Positions 1 to 10,443 of a stretch of 64,000 bases of DNA are shown one piece after another. This DNA comes from Flavobacterium cucumis. Its GTDB lineage: Bacteria > Bacteroidota > Bacteroidia > Flavobacteriales > Flavobacteriaceae. Positions within the stretch are counted from its first letter, which is position 1; each line of letters starts with the position of its first letter. The stretch covers positions 276,713 through 340,712 of the forward strand of contig NZ_FRYK01000003.1 of NCBI RefSeq assembly GCF_900148835.1, read 5' to 3'. The notes below the pieces were generated by a model that was given only the letters and a program-made list of their open reading frames with translations, was not told the origin of the DNA and did no database searches. Made by a program: the position numbers and the translations under genes.

Positions 1-1
1 A

Positions 2-604
2 GTGGCAATTATTAGTACAAAGAAAACCTCTTCAACAGAATATCTTACGGCTAATTATCCCAAAATCAAGCATGCTGTTTTCAATGAAAAAGGGGCATTA
101 GACCTAGCACATCTTAAGACACAATTGGTTAAAGGAAAACCTAATTTTGTTTTGTTAGAAATAGAAAATTCGGGAAAAGTTCTTGCTATCACGAATAGTT
201 TAAAAAATTTACAAAAAGAATACGACATTCAATTAGTAGTTTTTGAAGTTTATGACGCGCTTAATTTTATAGAAATCCCAATTAAAAATTTAACAGCTCT
301 AAAGATGATGTATCCTTCAGCTAGCAAAGTACTTGAAACACCAGAAGACTTTATTTTCGCTAAGGAATTTAAAAATGATAATAACGTTGCGCCTAATGCT
401 GCTGCAATCAAAGGATTTGATATTACTTTTGATACTATATTACGTATTTGTCAAGAGGAGGGATTTGTAGCTTCCGTTTCAAAGTACAAGACGGAATATG
501 TAGGGAATAGCTTTGACTATTCGATCGAAAATGGTGCAAATAACAACAATGGGTGTTTTTTGTTATATTATGACAACGACTTAACAATTAAAAAAGTTCA
601 ATAA
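2..604 (+). CDS. C-terminal part of a periplasmic-binding-fold protein (5' end outside window)
   Basis: Only the last 200 residues are present; the frame is open to the window edge, so the true start lies upstream. The visible part has alternating beta/alpha blocks and a late segment with a GFD-x3-D-T-type helix (about residues 137-148) that resembles the C-terminal lobe of branched-chain amino-acid-type periplasmic binding proteins. In Flavobacterium such proteins often carry LysM repeats at the N-terminus, but that part cannot be seen here. The stop overlaps the next start by one base (TAATG), which suggests translational coupling with the OsmC gene. Function is not certain; a cell-wall-associated ligand-binding protein is my best guess. 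Confidence 0.55.
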   Translation: MAIISTKKTSSTEYLTANYPKIKHAVFNEKGALDLAHLKTQLVKGKPNFVLLEIENSGKVLAITNSLKNLQKEYDIQLVVFEVYDALNFIEIPIKNLTALKMMYPSASKVLETPEDFIFAKEFKNDNNVAPNAAAIKGFDITFDTILRICQEEGFVASVSKYKTEYVGNSFDYSIENGANNNNGCFLLYYDNDLTIKKVQ

Positions 605-1008
605 TGGCAACTTCAAAAGTGACTTACTTAGGTGATTTACGCACCTCTTCGATACATTTACAATCAGGTTCAGAAATAATTTCTGATGCACCGCTAGACA
701 ACAACGGAAAAGGCGAGGCTTTTTCTCCAACCGACACCGTAGCCAACGGATTAGCTAGTTGTATGTTTACCGTTATGGGAATTAAAGCTCGTGATTTAGG
801 CGTAGATTTTTCAGGTTCCACCGCAGAAGTAACCAAAATCATGGGAACTGAACCAAGAAGAATTACGGAAATTCACGTAACTTTCCATTTCTCCATCCAT
901 CCCGATGAAAAAACAAAAACCATCTTAGAAAGAACCGCAATGACTTGCCCTGTTTTTTATAGCTTACATCCGGACATTAAAAAGGAGATTGTTTTTAATT
1001 GGAAGTAA
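604..1008 (+). CDS. OsmC family peroxidase-like protein
   Basis: A 134-residue protein with the two conserved OsmC/Ohr-type cysteines: Cys53 in an LASCM context and Cys115 in a TCPV context. In the family these form the thiol pair that reduces organic hydroperoxides, using lipoyl or low-molecular-weight thiols, in the cytoplasm. Length matches the family (about 130-145 residues). The start codon shares its A with the stop of the preceding gene (TAATG), so the two are probably translated together. It belongs to the broad YhfA/OsmC-like branch; Ohr as opposed to plain OsmC cannot be decided by eye. Confidence 0.85.
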   Translation: MATSKVTYLGDLRTSSIHLQSGSEIISDAPLDNNGKGEAFSPTDTVANGLASCMFTVMGIKARDLGVDFSGSTAEVTKIMGTEPRRITEIHVTFHFSIHPDEKTKTILERTAMTCPVFYSLHPDIKKEIVFNWK

Positions 1009-1024
1009 TAAATCATATTTTAAT

Positions 1025-1666
1025 GTGAATAAAAAGATATTTTTTTTAATATTGTCATTCTTTGTATCGATAACTTTGAAAAGTCAAAGTTATTTGGCTG
1101 ATGATATCATAAAAATAGCCGAAAATAACCTCAGAGAAACTGTTGGAGATTACTTTTTTAGTTATTTTAAATTCGATGAGAATTCTTTTTACCAATATCA
1201 AGATAGAAAAGGAAATATTAAATGGGCAAGACTAAAAAAAGGCAGGCAAACAAAAGGGAAATTTTTAAATGCAAAACAGGTTGTCTTTATTTATAAACAC
1301 CCAGATTTTGAATATGATTACGTCAATAAAAGGGTTTATGTACATTTTGACTCTATTCTCAATCTTGTTGAAAAAATTGATATTGATAGAATTCCAAAAT
1401 TTCTATTAGAGAATAAAAAATCAAATTGGCTTAATAGAACTGAACTTAATCAAATTATTGATAATCAAAATTTAAAAAAATCCGCAAGAAAGATTAATTT
1501 AAGGTTAGAATTTGATTCAAGAAAGAAAGAATATTATTGGATTGTTTTTAACACAATTGCAATTTTTGATTGTTATTCGGATGAAGAGATTTTACATCTT
1601 GATCCTGTTACAGGAGAGATTCTAAAGCATTTTGAAGAAAGACAATATTTAACTAATTGTAATTAA
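1025..1666 (+). CDS. Hypothetical exported protein
   Basis: I do not recognise a family. I take the GTG at 1025 as the start because translation from there gives a lysine-lysine N-terminus followed by a hydrophobic stretch (about residues 4-16) ending near a serine-rich cleavage region, a normal signal peptide. The longer reading frame from a TTG at 989 would overlap the OsmC gene and precede the signal peptide with 12 unrelated residues. The mature part is rich in lysine, tyrosine and asparagine, with a DPVTGEI segment near the C-terminus (about residues 196-202), suggesting a small beta-rich periplasmic protein. It has no clear promoter or terminator of its own. Confidence 0.55.
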   Translation: MNKKIFFLILSFFVSITLKSQSYLADDIIKIAENNLRETVGDYFFSYFKFDENSFYQYQDRKGNIKWARLKKGRQTKGKFLNAKQVVFIYKHPDFEYDYVNKRVYVHFDSILNLVEKIDIDRIPKFLLENKKSNWLNRTELNQIIDNQNLKKSARKINLRLEFDSRKKEYYWIVFNTIAIFDCYSDEEILHLDPVTGEILKHFEERQYLTNCN

Positions 1667-1701
1667 ATATAAAATCTTACCATTTCTTCCTCTCAAAAAA
1701 A

Positions 1702-1932
1702 ATGACCAACCACGAACTCCTCATCAAACTCGCACACACTAAAATGCCCTTTGGTAAATACGAAGGCTATTACTTAATCGACCTTCCGGAGTATTATGTG
1801 GTTTGGTATGCCAATAAAGGCTTCCCAAAAGGACAATTAGGCGAACAATTAAAATTGGTCCACGAACTCAAGCTAAATGGCTTAGAAGAACTCGTTCGAA
1901 ACATTCGCAGAAACTTTCCAAAACAAAAATAA
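1702..1932 (+). CDS. DUF3820 family small protein
   Basis: A 76-residue protein with the compact DUF3820 pattern: MPFGKYEGYYLIDLPEYYV (residues 15-33), then a WYANKGFPKGQLG segment. The family is small, cytoplasmic and of unknown role; a Pseudomonas member has been linked to virulence regulation and some members are fused to nuclease domains. It lies between an exported unknown and pyrG and has no obvious partner. An inverted repeat and promoter for pyrG begin about 35 bp after its stop. Confidence 0.8.
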   Translation: MTNHELLIKLAHTKMPFGKYEGYYLIDLPEYYVVWYANKGFPKGQLGEQLKLVHELKLNGLEELVRNIRRNFPKQK

Positions 1933-1966
1933 ATTGTTTACAATTTAATTACGAAATTGATACATC

Positions 1967-3674
<1,708 letters not shown>

Positions 3675-3710
3675 ACTGTTCAATTAAGAACACTGAACAC
3701 TAATAAGTAG

Positions 3711-5600
3711 ATGGAAGAAAAAAAATTAGACCTTAATTCGATTATCGGATTTGTATTGATTTCTGGAATTTTGATTTGGATGTTATATTCAAATGCACCA
3801 ACACCAGAAGAATTAAAGGAAAAAGCGAAAAAAGAGCAAGTTGAAAAACAAGCCAAAGAAGTCAAAACCATAACTTCAACTGTTGCCGCAACACCCGTAG
3901 CAGATTCTACTAAAAATGTTGCAGCGCAAGCGCAATTAGGTTCGTTTGGCTATTCTGCAACACTTCCATCAGCAACTGATGCTGTAACTGAAATTAAAAA
4001 TGAAGTTTTATCGCTTAAAATTTCAAATAAAGGTGGTTATATCACAGAAGCAACTGTTTTAGGATTTGATCAATTCGAGAAAAATTCTAAAAAAGCAGTT
4101 CAAATTATTAAAGATAACAATGCTTCTTTAGACATTGCTTTAAATACAACTGACAACAGAACGTTGCATACAAAAGACATGTATTTTGAACCTAAGGTAA
4201 CGACTGAAGGAAAAAATCAAGTCTTAACGATGCAGTTAAAAGCGGGTCCAGATCAGTTTTTAGAATACCGTTATGTGTTGAAGCCTAACGAATATATGTT
4301 AGATTTTGCTATCCGTTCACAAGGGTTGGAAAAAGTAGTGAATACTTCAAAACCATTGGATTTAGAATGGCAATTAAAATCTTACAGAAACGAGAAAAGT
4401 GTTTCGTATGAAAATCGTTATACCGAGTTAGTTTTCGAATACGAAGACGGAAAAGACGATTATTTAAACGCTGCAAAGGATTCTGAAGATGAGGCAAATG
4501 AAGTTTCTTACATCGCTTTCAAACAACATTTATTCACTTCGATTCTATTGACTGATACGAAGTTTAAAACAGCTAAATTCAAATCGGATAATTTAGTTGA
4601 TGATGAAAAAGTAGATACTGTTTTTACAAAAAATTTCACTGCTCAAGTACCGTTAGAATTTAAAAATGGTGCGTTAAACTATAATATGAATTGGTATTAT
4701 GGTCCAGCTAAATATGAAATCTTAAATGGTTATGAAAGAAATCTAGACGAAATCATGCCATTAGGTTGGGGGATTTTCGGATGGATTAACCGATACATCT
4801 TTATCCCGGTTTTCGGATTGATTTCTAGCATTGGAATTGGTTACGGAATGGCGATTATTTTATTTACGATTTTAGTTCGTATTGTCATGTCGCCAGTAAC
4901 GTACAAATCCTACTTGTCTCAAGCAAAAATGAAGGTATTACGTCCTGAGATTGCTGAATTGAATGAGAAATTCAAAGACAATCCAATGAAGAAACAACAA
5001 GAAACAATGAAGTTGTATTCAAAAGCAGGTGTGAATCCTATGGCAGGATGTTTACCAGCGTTGATGCAATTACCAGTTTTTTATGCGTTGTTTCAGTTCT
5101 TCCCATCGATGTTCGATTTAAGACAAAAATCATTCTTATGGGCAGATGATTTATCTTCATTTGATGCGGTAATTCAGTTACCTTTCCATATTCCCTTTTA
5201 TGGAAGTCACGTGAGTTTATTCCCAATTTTGGCTTCTATCGCTATTTTCTTCTATATGAAAATGACAACGGGTGACCAAGCGATGAGTACGCCGCCACAA
5301 GAAGGTATGCCAGATATGGGTAAAATCATGAAAATTATGATTTACATTTCGCCTGTAATGATGTTGTTCTTCTTTAACAATTATGCATCTGGATTGAGTT
5401 TGTATTACTTTGTTTCTAACTTAATTACTATTGGAATTATGTTAGTAATCAAAAATTACATCGTGAAAGAAGATAAAATTCACGCTCAAATTCAAGAGAA
5501 TAAAACAAAAGAGAAAAAGGAAAGTAAATTCCAAAGAAAAATGCGCGAAATGATGGAGCAAGCAGAAGCTCAAAAAGCAGCGCAACAAAAGAAAAAATAA
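3711..5600 (+). CDS. yidC: Membrane protein insertase YidC
   Basis: Inserts and folds inner-membrane proteins, alone or with SecYEG. The 629-residue protein has an N-terminal membrane anchor (about residues 8-26), a large periplasmic beta domain (about 85-345), and the conserved five-helix insertase core (about 350-590) including the LVRIVMSPVTYKSYLSQAKM stretch and the AGCLPALMQLPVFYALF segment. The C-terminal tail is lysine-rich and basic, as expected for ribosome contact. It follows pyrG closely and is closed by a strong terminator at 5616-5649. A second insertion-related gene, yidD, lies at 42.8 kb. Confidence 0.97.
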   Translation: MEEKKLDLNSIIGFVLISGILIWMLYSNAPTPEELKEKAKKEQVEKQAKEVKTITSTVAATPVADSTKNVAAQAQLGSFGYSATLPSATDAVTEIKNEVLSLKISNKGGYITEATVLGFDQFEKNSKKAVQIIKDNNASLDIALNTTDNRTLHTKDMYFEPKVTTEGKNQVLTMQLKAGPDQFLEYRYVLKPNEYMLDFAIRSQGLEKVVNTSKPLDLEWQLKSYRNEKSVSYENRYTELVFEYEDGKDDYLNAAKDSEDEANEVSYIAFKQHLFTSILLTDTKFKTAKFKSDNLVDDEKVDTVFTKNFTAQVPLEFKNGALNYNMNWYYGPAKYEILNGYERNLDEIMPLGWGIFGWINRYIFIPVFGLISSIGIGYGMAIILFTILVRIVMSPVTYKSYLSQAKMKVLRPEIAELNEKFKDNPMKKQQETMKLYSKAGVNPMAGCLPALMQLPVFYALFQFFPSMFDLRQKSFLWADDLSSFDAVIQLPFHIPFYGSHVSLFPILASIAIFFYMKMTTGDQAMSTPPQEGMPDMGKIMKIMIYISPVMMLFFFNNYASGLSLYYFVSNLITIGIMLVIKNYIVKEDKIHAQIQENKTKEKKESKFQRKMREMMEQAEAQKAAQQKKK

Positions 5601-5615
5601 ATAGCATTTTAATAC

Positions 5616-5649
5616 AAACCCTGTCTCTAAACGACAGGGTTTCTTTTTT
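5616..5649 (+). terminator. Rho-independent terminator after yidC
   Basis: Stem AAACCCTGTC (5616-5625) / GACAGGGTTT (5633-5642) with a 7-nt loop, followed by a T-rich tract ending at 5649, just before the proC start. Confidence 0.9.
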
Positions 5650-5658
5650 AATTACATA

Positions 5659-6459
5659 ATGAAAATAGCGATTATCGGATTTGGTAACATGGGACAAACC
5701 TATGCCAACAGTTTTATGAGTTCGGGCTTTGTCGGAGCTTCCGATATTTTAGTTTTAAACAAAATGGCAGTGGATGAAAAGTATTCCTTTGGAATTGATG
5801 CTGTGAATTTCTTTACTGAACCTAATCCCAAAATCTTCGAATCAGATATTTTAATTTTAGCGGTAAAACCTCAAGATTTTAAACAATTAGCAGTAGAAAT
5901 TAAACCTTTTCTAAATCCAGAGCATGTTGTATTATCTGTTATGGCTGGAATTTCAATTGAAGCCATGCAGCGGGAATTAGGAGTTGCTAAAATTGTTCGT
6001 TCTATGCCAAATATCCCAACGCAAATAGGTGAGGGAATGACTGTTTTTTGCGCTTCAAATGTTGTAGATAGAAAAGAACTTTTCATAGTTCAAAATCTAA
6101 TCAATACAACAGGAAAATCAATTTACATAGAAAAAGAAGAAATGCTAAATGCAGCTACAGCGGTTTCGGGTAGTGGACCCGCTTACGTGTTTTATTTTAT
6201 GCAAGCAATGATTGCATCTGCTGTTACCTTGGGTTTTTCACCTTCAGAAGCAGAGTTTTTGGTAAGTCAAACGTTCTCTGGTTCGGTACAATTGCAAAAT
6301 AGAAGTAAATTGTCTAATGAAGACTGGATTCAACGTGTTGCCTCGAAAGGCGGAACAACCGAAGCTGCTTTATCCGTTTTTAATAAAGAATTACTTCAAG
6401 AAATTATTAGAGAGGGAATAGCAGCAGCCAACACAAGAGCTGTTGCATTAGGGTTATAA
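5659..6459 (+). CDS. proC: Pyrroline-5-carboxylate reductase
   Basis: Catalyses the NAD(P)H-dependent final step of proline synthesis. The 266-residue protein opens with the Rossmann motif IGFGNMG (residues 5-11). It also contains the AVKPQD segment (about residues 73-78) and the family signature around ATAVSGSGPAYVF (about residues 166-178), where the substrate binds in the dimeric C-terminal domain. It lies directly behind the yidC terminator with only a 9-bp gap, so its promoter must overlap that terminator or it depends on read-through. A hairpin follows immediately after its stop. Confidence 0.95.
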   Translation: MKIAIIGFGNMGQTYANSFMSSGFVGASDILVLNKMAVDEKYSFGIDAVNFFTEPNPKIFESDILILAVKPQDFKQLAVEIKPFLNPEHVVLSVMAGISIEAMQRELGVAKIVRSMPNIPTQIGEGMTVFCASNVVDRKELFIVQNLINTTGKSIYIEKEEMLNAATAVSGSGPAYVFYFMQAMIASAVTLGFSPSEAEFLVSQTFSGSVQLQNRSKLSNEDWIQRVASKGGTTEAALSVFNKELLQEIIREGIAAANTRAVALGL

Positions 6460-6460
6460 A

Positions 6461-6487
6461 AAAACCGCCTTAAAATAAGGCGGTTTT
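6461..6487. terminator. Bidirectional terminator between proC and tRNA-Tyr
   Basis: Stem AAAACCGCCTT / AAGGCGGTTTT around a short AAAT-type loop. A-rich and T-rich flanks on both sides let it serve proC (+) and the convergent tRNA-Tyr (-). Confidence 0.85.
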
Positions 6488-6489
6488 GT

Positions 6490-6570
6490 GGGGAGAGCAG
6501 GATTCGAACCTGCGAAGATGTAATCAGCGGATTTACAGTCCGCCCTCGTTGGCCGCTTGAGTATCTCCCC
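6490..6570 (-). tRNA. tRNA-Tyr (GTA)
   Basis: On the minus strand the acceptor GGGGAGA pairs with TCTCCCC. The anticodon loop CTGTAAA gives anticodon GTA (complement of 6534-6536). A long variable arm marks it as a class II tRNA, and the T-loop GGTTCGAATCC is intact. CCA is not encoded. It is followed by the terminator at 6461-6487. Confidence 0.95.
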
Positions 6571-6687
6571 AAGCCATCTTGCTTATTTGTCTAAGCGGTT
6601 GCAAATATAGAATTGTTTTTTATACTTGCAAAGTAATTTTCCACTATTTTTGCTACAATTTTATAACGTTCTGTAAATGAAAAACAT

Positions 6688-6715
6688 AAAAAAATCTCCT
6701 AATGGAGATTTTTTT
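6688..6715 (-). terminator. Terminator after the TlpA-like gene
   Basis: Stem AAATCTCC / GGAGATTT with a four-base loop and a T tract on the minus strand, 20 bp after the stop of the lipoprotein gene. Confidence 0.85.
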
Positions 6716-6734
6716 CATTATAGTAAGATTGGTC

Positions 6735-7859
6735 TTATTTTGCTTCTAAAAGTTCTTTAACTTTAGCGTATAGCGCATCACCTCTTAAGTCTTTTGCAAT
6801 AATATTTCCTTTTGCATCTACTAAAAATGTAGCAGGAATAGATTGTACATTGTATAGTTTAGCAATAGGTTCGTCCCAAAATTTAAGATTAGAAATATGA
6901 GGCCATACCAAACCGTCTTTTGCAATAGCTTCTTTCCATTTTGCAGCGTCTTTATCTAAAGAAACGCCGATGATGTTTAAACCTTTAGGGTGAAATTCAT
7001 TGTAAAGTGCCACTACGTTTGGATTTTCTTTTCTACAAGGACCACACCAAGAAGCCCAAAAATCAATAATGGTAATTTTTCCTAAAGATTCTTTTAGAGA
7101 AATCATTTTTCCGTCTGGAGATGGTGCTGAAAAATCTGGAGCTTTTTTACCAACTACTACAGCGCTTAATAATTCTAATGATGATTTTATTTTTTTAGCA
7201 CTTTTGGTATCTAATAAATTTTTATCTAGTTTTTCATAGTACCCTTTTACTTCTTCAGGAGTTAAATATTGTCTCATTAAAAAGTTTTCTAATAACAATA
7301 CAGATAAAAAGGCGTCTGGATTCTCTTTTATAAATTTCTTAGAATAATCATTCATTTCATTTTGAAATTTTGAATATTCTTTCATTAGTTTATTGATGGT
7401 AACGGTGTCTCTTTCCATTTGAGCTTTTTGCATAATGGGACCATTGTCTTTTTCAAATTTCACCACTCTATCAGAAATGGTTCGAGAATCATCGTTAAAT
7501 TTCTGAAACTTATCATTATTAGGTGTACCTCCTAAGGTTGACTTTTGTAGGGAATCCTTAACAATGTTAATTTCGATTTTCCCCTCTTCAAGTATTATTG
7601 GAAGATTTATTTGTTCATTCTCTATTCTAACAAACCCTAGGTCAATTCCTTCTGTAATTCCTTTTAATTCAAATTTTCCATCTTTAACAAAAGCGGTATC
7701 TTTAGCTAACGAACCAGTTTCTGTTTGAATTTCTACAAATACCTTTTTGCCATTTTCAACACCATTAGCAGTTCCAGAGATAAGAAATTCATTATCTTTT
7801 AAATTGTTACATGACACCATTAAAATAGCACATGTGATAATTAAGGTTAATTTTTTCAT
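6735..7859 (-). CDS. TlpA-family thiol-disulfide lipoprotein with DUF4369
   Basis: A 374-residue envelope protein. It has a lipoprotein signal peptide with Cys17 in a MVSC lipobox, a DUF4369 beta domain (about residues 25-130), a helical linker, and a C-terminal thioredoxin/AhpC-TSA domain with the active-site pair Cys272-Gly-Pro-Cys275 (WCGPC). Family members act in the periplasm as disulfide reductases, for example in cytochrome c maturation. This architecture is abundant in Bacteroidota and specific partners cannot be inferred. It has a clear promoter of its own (7880-7909) and a terminator, so it is a single-gene unit. Confidence 0.88.
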   Translation of the reverse strand: MKKLTLIITCAILMVSCNNLKDNEFLISGTANGVENGKKVFVEIQTETGSLAKDTAFVKDGKFELKGITEGIDLGFVRIENEQINLPIILEEGKIEINIVKDSLQKSTLGGTPNNDKFQKFNDDSRTISDRVVKFEKDNGPIMQKAQMERDTVTINKLMKEYSKFQNEMNDYSKKFIKENPDAFLSVLLLENFLMRQYLTPEEVKGYYEKLDKNLLDTKSAKKIKSSLELLSAVVVGKKAPDFSAPSPDGKMISLKESLGKITIIDFWASWCGPCRKENPNVVALYNEFHPKGLNIIGVSLDKDAAKWKEAIAKDGLVWPHISNLKFWDEPIAKLYNVQSIPATFLVDAKGNIIAKDLRGDALYAKVKELLEAK

Positions 7860-7879
7860 TTTAATTATTTAAATTTCTA

Positions 7880-7909
7880 CAAATGTATTTAAAATAACTC
7901 ACTTACAAA
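7880..7909 (-). promoter_or_regulatory. Promoter of the TlpA-like gene
   Basis: On the minus strand TACATTTG (7880-7887) matches the TAnnTTTG -7 element, and TTTG (7906-7909) lies 18 nt upstream, the Bacteroidota housekeeping spacing. It lies about 20 bp from the start codon. Confidence 0.7.
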
Positions 7910-7955
7910 ACATAAATAAATGTTAGAAAAACAGCTAAAACTTAGTTTTAAAGTT

Positions 7956-7985
7956 TTGTTAATCAAAAATATAGTTGTAATTTTG
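7956..7985 (+). promoter_or_regulatory. rpsA promoter
   Basis: TTG at 7956-7958 and TAATTTTG at 7978-7985 with a 19-nt spacer match the Bacteroidota primary sigma consensus. The predicted transcript carries a leader of about 110 nt before rpsA. Confidence 0.75.
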
Positions 7986-7989
7986 CGCA

Positions 7990-8105
7990 CCTTTTGGCGG
8001 ATAGCGTTTCCATTAGGTGTCAAATATTTATGTAAAACACTGCTGTTGTTTTCTATTTCGCTTTAAGAAACGCTAGGAGCACGGCATACAAATTTTTTAA
8101 TCAGC
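7990..8105 (+). promoter_or_regulatory. Structured 5' leader of rpsA
   Basis: The long leader contains a 9-bp perfect stem TAGCGTTTC (8002-8010) / GAAACGCTA (8067-8075). It closes a 56-nt loop that holds a smaller GTGT/ACAC pairing. An AGGAGC sequence follows the stem at 8075-8080, 26 bp before the ATG. I infer a possible autoregulatory RNA element for ribosomal protein S1; this is not demonstrated. Confidence 0.45.
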
Positions 8106-9872
8106 ATGTCTGAAATTAACAAAACACAAGAAGAGTTTTTAGCGAATTTTAACTGGCACAACTATGCAGAAGGTATTGATGCAGTTGACGAGAAAAACTT
8201 ACAAGAATTTGAAGACCTAGTAACTAAAACTTTCATTTCTACAGGAGATGAGGAAGTAGTGGAAGGAGTTGTTGTAAGAATTACGGATAGAGATGCTATC
8301 GTTGATATCAACGCTAAATCTGAAGGTGTTATCTCTTTAAACGAATTCCGTTACAATCCTAACTTAAAAGTTGGTGATAAAGTAGAAGTATTAATCGACG
8401 TTCGTGAAGACAAAACAGGTCAGTTAGTATTATCTCACAGAAAAGCTAGAACGATCAAAGCATGGGATAGAGTTATCGCAGCTAATGAGTCAGGAGAAAT
8501 CGTTAATGGTTTCGTAAAATGTAGAACTAAAGGAGGTATGATCGTTGACGTTTTCGGAATCGAAGCATTCTTACCAGGTTCTCAAATTGATGTAAAACCA
8601 ATCCGTGATTACGATCAATATGTGAATAAAACTATGGAATTCAAAGTTGTGAAAATCAACCACGAATTCAAAAACGTAGTCGTATCGCACAAAGCACTTA
8701 TCGAAGCTGATATCGAAGTTCAGAAAAAAGAAATTATCGGTCAGTTAGAAAAAGGTCAAGTATTAGAAGGTGTTGTTAAAAACATCACTTCTTATGGTGT
8801 TTTCATTGATTTAGGAGGTGTAGACGGATTAATCCACATCACTGACTTATCTTGGTCAAGAATCAACCACCCATCTGAAGTATTAGAATTAGACCAAAAA
8901 TTAAACGTTGTAATCCTTGATTTCGATGATGAGAAAACAAGAATTCAATTAGGTTTAAAACAATTACACGCTCATCCATGGGATGCTTTAGGAGCTGAAT
9001 TAAAAGTTGGTGATAAAGTAAAAGGTAAAGTAGTTGTTTTAGCGGATTATGGTGCTTTCATCGAAGTTGCGGAAGGTGTTGAAGGTTTAATCCACGTTTC
9101 TGAAATGTCTTGGTCTACTCACTTAAGAAGTGCTCAAGATTTCATGAAAATTGGTGATGAAGTAGAGGCAGTTATCTTAACTCTTGATAGAGATGAAAGA
9201 AAAATGTCTTTAGGTATCAAACAAATGACTCAAGATCCTTGGACTGATATCACGGCTAAATATCCAGTAGGTTCTAAACATACTGGAATCGTAAGAAACT
9301 TTACTAACTTCGGAATTTTCGTAGAGTTAGAAGAAGGTATTGACGGTTTAGTTTATATCTCTGATTTATCTTGGACTAAGAAAATCAAACACCCATCTGA
9401 ATTCGTAAACGTTGGTGATAAGTTAGATGTAGTTGTTTTAGAATTAGACGTTGAAGGTCGTAAATTATCTTTAGGTCACAAACAAACAACTCCAAATCCT
9501 TGGGATAAGTATGAAGATGCTTTCGCTGTTGGAACAATCCACAACGGAACAATTTCAGAAATCGTTGACAAAGGAGCTACTGTAGAATTTGGTGACGATA
9601 TCGTTGCTTTCATTCCTACACGTCACTTAGAAAAAGAAGACGGTAAAAAATTGAAAAAAGGAGATACTGCTGACTTTAAAGTTATTGAATTCAATAAAGA
9701 ATTCAAAAGAGTAGTAGCTTCTCATACAGCTATCTTCAGAGAAGAAGAAGAGAAAAACGTTAAAGCTGCAGTTGAAACTACATCAAATAGTTCAGCTCAA
9801 ACATCTACTTTAGGTGATAATAACGATATTCTTGCTGAATTAAAAGCTAAAATGGAAAAAGGAGGTAAATAA
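8106..9872 (+). CDS. rpsA: 30S ribosomal protein S1
   Basis: Binds mRNA on the small ribosomal subunit and helps recruit leaders lacking a Shine-Dalgarno sequence, which matters in this phylum. The 588-residue protein has six S1 (OB-fold) repeats at roughly residues 50-120, 135-205, 220-290, 305-375, 392-462 and 478-548. The middle repeats carry the classic GVFIDLGGVDGLIHITDLSW-type signature and its variants. The C-terminus is a low-complexity Ser/Thr/Asn tail ending in a lysine-rich helix. It has a single strong promoter, a structured leader and a terminator. Confidence 0.97.
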   Translation: MSEINKTQEEFLANFNWHNYAEGIDAVDEKNLQEFEDLVTKTFISTGDEEVVEGVVVRITDRDAIVDINAKSEGVISLNEFRYNPNLKVGDKVEVLIDVREDKTGQLVLSHRKARTIKAWDRVIAANESGEIVNGFVKCRTKGGMIVDVFGIEAFLPGSQIDVKPIRDYDQYVNKTMEFKVVKINHEFKNVVVSHKALIEADIEVQKKEIIGQLEKGQVLEGVVKNITSYGVFIDLGGVDGLIHITDLSWSRINHPSEVLELDQKLNVVILDFDDEKTRIQLGLKQLHAHPWDALGAELKVGDKVKGKVVVLADYGAFIEVAEGVEGLIHVSEMSWSTHLRSAQDFMKIGDEVEAVILTLDRDERKMSLGIKQMTQDPWTDITAKYPVGSKHTGIVRNFTNFGIFVELEEGIDGLVYISDLSWTKKIKHPSEFVNVGDKLDVVVLELDVEGRKLSLGHKQTTPNPWDKYEDAFAVGTIHNGTISEIVDKGATVEFGDDIVAFIPTRHLEKEDGKKLKKGDTADFKVIEFNKEFKRVVASHTAIFREEEEKNVKAAVETTSNSSAQTSTLGDNNDILAELKAKMEKGGK

Positions 9873-9894
9873 TCTCTAATTTTCTAAATATTTT

Positions 9895-9923
9895 AAATCC
9901 CGAAAGAAATTTCGGGATTTTTT
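9895..9923 (+). terminator. Terminator after rpsA
   Basis: Stem AAATCCCGAAA (9895-9905) / TTTCGGGATTT (9910-9920) with a GAAA loop, followed by T residues. Confidence 0.92.
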
Positions 9924-9949
9924 ATTGTATAATATATTTGTTTATCGTA

Positions 9950-9961
9950 ATATTGCAATAT
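9950..9961. promoter_or_regulatory. Probable ArsR operator
   Basis: A perfect 12-bp palindrome ATATTGCAATAT about 130 bp upstream of the arsR-like start and just after TTTG at 9937-9940. AT-rich palindromes of this kind are typical ArsR/SmtB operators. The assignment is inferred from position and form. Confidence 0.5.
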
Positions 9962-10089
9962 AATAATAGTGATAATTCTTGAAACGTCAATTCGAGTGAT
10001 TTGTTAAAGTAAAAATGCTAATTTTTGCTTTAATAAATTGTATCGAGAACCGTTTTTAAATAATATCATACAAGTAAATTTAAATAATT

Positions 10090-10413
10090 ATGGGTGCATC
10101 AAAATCAGATTCTTTTTCAATAGAACAAAACGAAATGGCAGGTTTATTCAAAGCCTTGTCACATCCAGCACGTATTGCAATTGTAGACTATTTGTTAACA
10201 GTTGATACTTGTATTTGTGGTGATATTGTAGAAGTGTTGCCATTAGCCCAACCAACCGTTTCTCAACACTTAAAAGAACTTAAAAACGCTAACATTATCA
10301 AAGGTACCATAGAGGGAACGGCTATTTGCTATTGTATCAATCCAGACACTATAGACAAAATCGAAAATCACTTTGGTATGATTCGTCATAAGTTAAAAAA
10401 TAAATGTTGTTAG
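10090..10413 (+). CDS. ArsR/SmtB-family metalloregulator
   Basis: A 107-residue winged-helix repressor at the head of a metalloid operon. The recognition helix is around QPTVSQHLKELK (residues 54-65). Candidate metalloid-binding thiols are Cys41 and Cys43 (TCICGD, the place of the ArsR CxC site), Cys80 and Cys82 (CYC), and a C-terminal Cys-Cys pair (106-107). The family releases DNA when As(III) or Sb(III) binds. Its probable operator is the palindrome at 9950-9961. The next gene starts 30 bp downstream. Confidence 0.9.
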   Translation: MGASKSDSFSIEQNEMAGLFKALSHPARIAIVDYLLTVDTCICGDIVEVLPLAQPTVSQHLKELKNANIIKGTIEGTAICYCINPDTIDKIENHFGMIRHKLKNKCC

Positions 10414-10443
10414 CTAATCACTTTTCACGAATTACTAAAAAAT

